Assembly: GCA_964443005.1 (NCBI GenBank) | Contig: CAYUBI010000052.1 | Location: 1 to 16,155, forward strand | DNA from: CAYUBI01 sp964443005 | Lineage (GTDB): Bacteria > Margulisbacteria > Riflemargulisbacteria > GWF2-35-9 > CAYUBI01 | DNA length: 16,155 nucleotides | Direction: 5' to 3' | In this document: one piece after another, positions 16,101 to 16,155 of the stretch | Layout of the letters: each line of letters starts with the position of its first letter | Position numbering within the stretch: position 1 is the stretch's first letter | Translations under genes and position numbers: made by a program | Notes under the pieces: generated by a model | What the model was told of the DNA's origin: nothing | What the model saw: the letters and a program-made list of their open reading frames with translations, nothing else | Databases searched by the model: none

Positions 16101-16155
16101 TAATAACATCTATCCAATACAGCATTTTCAATTTTGTAATTTGTTCCAAAAAATG
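4102..16155 (-). CDS. Giant multidomain protein with SecA-like motor and HExxH peptidase site (N-terminus outside window)
   Basis: One uninterrupted frame of over 4000 codons ends at TGA 4102-4104. At the window edge two more sense codons (His-Phe) precede the first usable TTG (16149), with no ribosome site visible, so the true start is probably upstream. Residues below count from that TTG. 1-1030: mostly helical, unfamiliar. 1036-1110: strand-rich patch. 1460-1985: SecA-type core. 2190-2700: helical, with coiled-coil-like stretches. 2750-2810: strand-rich. 2901-2937: HEQGH-x27-ExxxD gluzincin site. 3070-3200: Pro/Gln/Ser-rich linkers. 3310-3385, 3660-3720, 3890-3956: hydrophobic Gly-rich segments. 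There is no SecA C-terminal zinc tail, so it is not the housekeeping SecA. Plausible roles are a protein-translocating or unfolding motor coupled to proteolysis, or a giant toxin/effector; neither is demonstrated. The small repeat gene and the HELGH gene follow in the same direction. Confidence 0.85.
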   Translation of the reverse strand, partial: HFLEQITKLKMLYWIDVIKNKGSDLKKIEESIGLLRGALEKLKSGKIFPKVFEQVDGWLKKTGVSPILCKEEEQANNIIDNSLNLLSQMDSGFIRWIHEKIMTDTYKGALKNRFGLHVSEILTGTSSKFVDSTAQVHRVSEINSLIVQGISELDDPKKNSGDLTTLELQDGDTKNIKAMKTALKTVFSETDFSAIENAFAIPEKWEDLSGIFEGILMGSRGVLRDHSVVDAATSLPFINQLSDEGKAAAKGIEQKVAAPPVAIDHVFSRIRNNTTDPKQSNIVAMAQLSLKTGQLNDAAVEILVRNILYHVQQAKISSDDKAKIVEMLRLWPLYRSKNSTEGYEFSAKAIRDNEKQFYISTLLELQDFVRNPPRNLTQICVADQPSGKGMEMSLSGVPTSDFNLKNGGKIVLEKGVDFLAWWSGTTAYKNLSAQKHDLSWETPLDLVTTILGQHVAFLKAGWDIRVGFPVGQLMDSWSLPNAQMQQLLMHKVDKMLELKQLEKPLNDSSFNMDKLAHVSGQFVDMGVNMFTFSANVSRFAVTLGIPQDIKNVIESVKSVGSLEEFMKNVDWASLLMLCVKLGFLSNLASPRSGQSKWDSWAGKTLTPDRLIPRVLNWVMKMAEMTFGKGSPPKWMLEWEKKGGIGAAWDNAVVPGAGKTKDGMEWILEHLAESDNAQKLESKLAEFKKTVASSDFVARIGKNEFLRDVSENLTDIKNWAKNSLPTEEGVEQAKKTNRVKGFLFENMYQFCTDISSLAKYYKESPGKVNPVGRWKEWLAEQVKEMPPMQRNLLFNELRDLIFGENGKIQSIVGKDDSNQGLKSPDQTQTRNVVQSTEALTNWILEKTGKALHWLSPQDRARWLMRTMAKMMARTSLVGRSAVSVTAFSSLCRVLGRNKEGWRKGDLAPMWKAQFQYEQQHELSDPVSQVNANAKRLELSGTPDGEVVCSNAESYQNVREKGADLIDGLEKDFDKPQNNSTENVKLSRCKLSPEIIAGELGKGLTDGQKNYDAYNQAGWLTEDGFLNEEGMKKLPNLTKRLKAYYLPISIEDASTGKIRTRYLPVKAINFGNVHGNLYAEHVYTVNLGGNSPANYAITVHQLDTGGDYDHIEINLPDAALIDPKLLEKCQKDIAEQCRTLKTRYVLRSPSDRVKRVDLDQLKVEENTVEPKSKTVAVAQVEVETNADVNEWLKPLAELKSRGVNLDIFKFVLNHTLTRKDVDELIYFLDANSELKKSAILQSSTFYQNYFLTQVKQVKENVVEDREIEELMTRVARKIADLGTVSKQGEPLAINANTLNENLTKEINSLSPENQKYIRDNIALSLEGELFGRQVYRNVLVELGKIAETNDSLNLAGNAELKAKFDGLFHQINKGTAVSEKELAGMLVEVLNPQRLGENGVKIIDKFHKEQLKNLPIEFAKLQQDGKPVDITTIPHALRCQALTNSALGWYLSQAKAAKPAFEFPFIGQIQAAYYATKYPNIALNANAGSGKTKVQVLINCFRLLCGQHIMNGVATHKDLSALVRDVGAIYDEQRVKLGVFNLKDTEEKKKKAFEKGLVVGVFDEFRFQQLYDYQPGARAILPENMMEIWTLVLDEADKLLAMDGATPAQLSISSGKQHPLHAEIEKAWQVMEAFAEQVKSNPNQYVNTNEAENHASLTEAGVVKFKNIMTLQGITEGSAVYNRVLNSQSVLLRAHYLLKQGSDYREAGGKIILIDRSTGRDKKGSQLEYALHNILEAKAKLKVTKPEFPSMSLTTINFIKKFHDKILLSGTALEWRDIFGAWGIMTVFCRDQTASKLKGAPLLIVPNDFVKDELTVKSILKEMVNDGNTSLVHIDAVSSTDPTKMTIESLKASLDRVIDYLEMKAMEPDIDVLSPKQKDRLTKLNKQFENSPSEEKYIKNLITELGGDPFINRYRNKVLKFNKMMAEDKRFNKDGMHYDEYRIDVATIKSDTDLHMEDKLTGRMGCGRIGVVLSCVTNRAVDVLFKGLAIKDHFDEFLALRRKFGYANNGLVGIVTEYKSHISLVMQEIFRMARSSGLSREEGKIITIQSLTDMAKKMGPDFIQFIKNMQFNRADWLKEYVNSTDMAVDKKAKLCQMIEANRALINGELDKMKKKPHSSSELFAMEEKVMKEMMSEIPADQQNDFKTHFNMPLCTLFGGMFAGGSYSAPDNAAANFKLSDIDNIEAMLKTYIENREGSSSKIGLERQLNQLKNSLFAQKEQQQLTMTKKDYQKMKNVFEATLNSEATQGLEFLKQHLLSAGEKDTYQLTKSFISDLNAASLSNDCKLKLLWVYDTVQAKKPIKHRVVEMRDEESNLKIVDTQDYIFELTFEEMRDQLQKYGATEADAADIMETVKRFEAAMHLKLLCNLSDTQTVLFLNYGAMTKEEIEEKKKNSNNDPRIVQDMKDMEAMLPLISKNAVDFGQRLRKHVDSTYKDGINGQNKSQEYTNKLSESLQHVLGLGIRRRFSLSPEQRQNLNGNKPDPSLKRTNTITDMNSVPELMANIYSEIIERSVEEFIQQEKKKSPHTQFTENSLFTDQKVTERLIDFIKSKTGLTLVVPEKVESVVVFKESLFRSLLALTRDMTSVTAQDEIIKQLRKIVQDMTQEGSQSSENLKAHELQKTGTGSVVPLLQNHIDDSSFPRLAELFVKGYKKLGYKRQKIDGNLVTEGFNLRFSRDPKHLIFTQPGNISISRASLPFKSFPLADTVYDRVKTLGKNQSTDSTITFGNNTYDLHDPTTLEALNQKLFETTHIPSVDPDGKKTGLMVFVVEQGGKHTYVFGEVSVQENHTGERLIVITNEYYQNNNTVLGFTHSTKTSYAGKTPMNEMVIRLDMAKAQIKSIAKLAFDGGAENVPGHEFATTFFKQFGIQTKDQYDRALKNLESGIVEKNLYKAIMVYSDAVKAHEQGHIHDFGKQSSAKLSSLIGIYPEIVDRLTEMKADFGKNGWLHQIVNDLHPQNLNRNPSEAKAKLMAYLFMNRENKEFAEQFLPLFEGALGKNDGILVKNQQGEIEVDVNKLGALQQRMAAKLTEVSTNILSAHDAFQKNPIDNVMGRIQEIMAGVNRYIKITLPQDVKNPGTISYVPVVNQQSLKQNSLSQQGNTPQQHLVPMSGEAVQLVSPHAMPGIPSILTKERGYESVMVDLMEKVMSNPYQQVCIESPFRLNIKFTEAEAVELSAALDAVRVAKSSPGSEAESESSPQVKQAEARLNKAYEAVMKRTQKQFAAIDIRHQLPKEALEPLIEKAVTERAPITDLNQVHASYRPLFTMEGKVHEVYDAVSQAHMQPLFNSQKFLSRYIDSWKMAEMNGTRSGKFRTGTYKVAAGAVTGLVIDGLVGMGELILTRQFSWEKVLEKGGHGMVGWTSFETKTALFTYIGGIPAGHWATAAVMIPDTLSQLATLDEDTLKQMVLDNWINSQLQLVEEEAYKNYLEKQVIAGGKTVTPEEKKKQLMVEQAKLDIRCKQEAMIAMFQKQGISVDDVTHTDVYRSAELPTQLALLQQKLESVVKPKDQKMVLEQLKQQTAFLQFKVVFNLSPKITSMEQAVNEVKMQIVKREEHSLQFTAHLNEIKECRILASEKLGQKLGDSGLGQNVFDLLKQREIVDSNGQPNFRLLQKPEMLQEALAKVFSTLTLSELQQKEITDIICKAFSIQSALRQFQAANNMTGGKVLTDSVLSFVAFIKASELMGSMLQTAPRWVGHLGPLFAGAMAATLYSALPIKEALAGLYATSKQRPLTEGETQRIRQLEENLVGKVAKIVGQVGTLMPSSWGGPSVNHVIDKIFVMLEIPHPELVKKLEEAVVSGMLNAGFIWGVKKAAQEYKLAEKVFSIDEKLCQMFSKMELLEKLPKPLQEAIQRSIASPRFKEFIKMMVKINPKMIEPLEKLFSGSPAFVRNSVRFLSWAYALFFAFDIYVHWDQLKAGDYKAADEMAENIFSMLGGLAGSFIFDIPATLTSFIGQFLLQMNVSDSEVSFAAVIEKAWSETDKMPADAFLRTTARKYNEIAREMVSDTDMIDQMVRFAP
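4285..6225 (-). other. Hydrophobic, possibly membrane-inserting C-terminal region of the giant protein
   Basis: Residues about 3310-3385 are Gly/Ala/Val-rich (AAGAVTGLVIDGLVGMGELI, then YIGGIPAGHWATAAVMI). Residues about 3660-3720 include VLSFVAFIKASELMGSML and GPLFAGAMAATLYSAL. Residues 3891-3909 (RFLSWAYALFFAFDIYVHW) and about 3925-3956 (IFSMLGGLAGSFIFDI, then TSFIGQFLLQM) are the most hydrophobic. Between them are charged, coiled-coil-like helices (around 3420-3620). Such patterns occur in pore-forming or membrane-targeting parts of large toxins, but also in long helical bundles, so membrane insertion is inferred. Confidence 0.4.
7315..7465 (-). other. Gluzincin-like metallopeptidase active-site region of the giant protein
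   Basis: Residues 2901-2905 are HEQGH, and 27 residues later comes E2933-M-K-A-D2937. This is the HExxH...ExxxD arrangement of thermolysin-type (gluzincin) zinc peptidases: two His and one Glu bind zinc, and the Glu inside HExxH acts as base. The preceding segment is helical (MVYSDAVKA), as expected for the active-site helix. All canonical residues are present, so an active enzyme is plausible. The strand-rich stretch at 2750-2810 may be part of the same fold. I cannot name the exact family. Confidence 0.65.
10195..11770 (-). other. SecA-type motor core of the giant protein
   Basis: Seen in order: Q1466; P-loop AGSGKT (1483-1488); a GVFDEFRFQQLYDY stretch (about 1556-1569) matching SecA's YGTNNEFGFDYLRDN; DEAD (1590-1593), continuing AMDGATPAQLSISSG like SecA's IDEARTPLIISG; SLTEAG (1652-1657) like SLTERG; LRAHYLL (1688-1694) like LRAHALF; IDRSTGR (1710-1716) like VDEHTGR; a LHNILEAK stretch like LHQAVEAK; LSGTA (1764-1768) like MTGTA; TGRMGCGR (1957-1964) in the place of GRSGR. 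Q1466 is 18 residues before the first P-loop Gly, the same spacing I recall for E. coli SecA. The matches cover the first nucleotide-binding domain and the preprotein-crosslinking domain; the second nucleotide-binding domain is much more divergent. ATP-driven polypeptide movement is therefore more likely than nucleic-acid unwinding. Confidence 0.8.

Noticed and set aside
16120..16155. TTG at 16149 or ATG at 16125 as the true start of the giant gene.
   Set aside because: The frame is open to the window edge and neither codon has a ribosome site, so the gene is treated as incomplete at its 5' end.
1..16155. tRNA, rRNA, CRISPR array, insertion sequence or phage attachment site.
   Set aside because: Non-coding space is only about 0.5 kb in total, and no cloverleaf, regular spaced repeats, terminal inverted repeats or transposase-like protein were seen.

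Overview
This is an AT-rich bacterial window with standard-code genes (TGA and TAA stops, clear Shine-Dalgarno sites). It is filled by one enormous reading frame and three accessory genes. No housekeeping gene, rRNA or tRNA gene, transposase, integrase or CRISPR array is visible. Giant, mostly helical, multi-enzyme proteins beside host-style peptidases are typical of large accessory or effector loci in host-associated bacteria. Legionellales-like gammaproteobacteria or chlamydia-like lineages would fit, but the sequence does not fix the taxon and I hold this loosely.

Layout. Bases 1-208 are an upstream region with a perfect 14-bp palindrome (91-104). A plus-strand gene (209-1768) encodes a protein of about 519 aa whose C-terminal part carries a JAMM/MPN-type zinc isopeptidase signature (HSHP followed by SxxD). 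Two bases later, in convergent orientation, lies a minus-strand gene (3444 to 1771) for a 557-aa protein with an HELGH zinc-peptidase motif. Upstream of it come an 11-bp hairpin, a TTAA-rich stop cassette, and a 111-aa protein (3854 to 3519) made of three degenerate repeats. This small gene has a strong ribosome site, a long leader and a plausible promoter of its own. The remaining 12 kb (16155 to 4102) is one uninterrupted minus-strand frame of more than 4000 codons, still open at the window edge.

The giant protein is the main discovery. Residues about 1460-1985 (numbered from the TTG at 16149) are not a generic helicase. They match the SecA preprotein translocase core: Q motif, P-loop, DEAD box, the SLTE(R/A)G, LRAH, TGR and EAK signposts of the preprotein-crosslinking domain, SGTA, and a divergent motif VI. 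About 900 residues later the same chain has a thermolysin-like (gluzincin) signature, HEQGH-x27-ExxxD. The last 850 residues contain several glycine-rich hydrophobic stretches that could insert into membranes.

Working idea (inference): a SecA-type polypeptide-pulling motor fused to a metallopeptidase and a membrane-active C-terminus is encoded with a second HExxH peptidase, a JAMM-type peptidase, and a small abundant repeat protein that may be its cargo or a structural component. That would be a protein translocation, unfolding or proteolysis system, or a giant toxin/effector with its processing enzymes. I do not recognise this combination as a named system.
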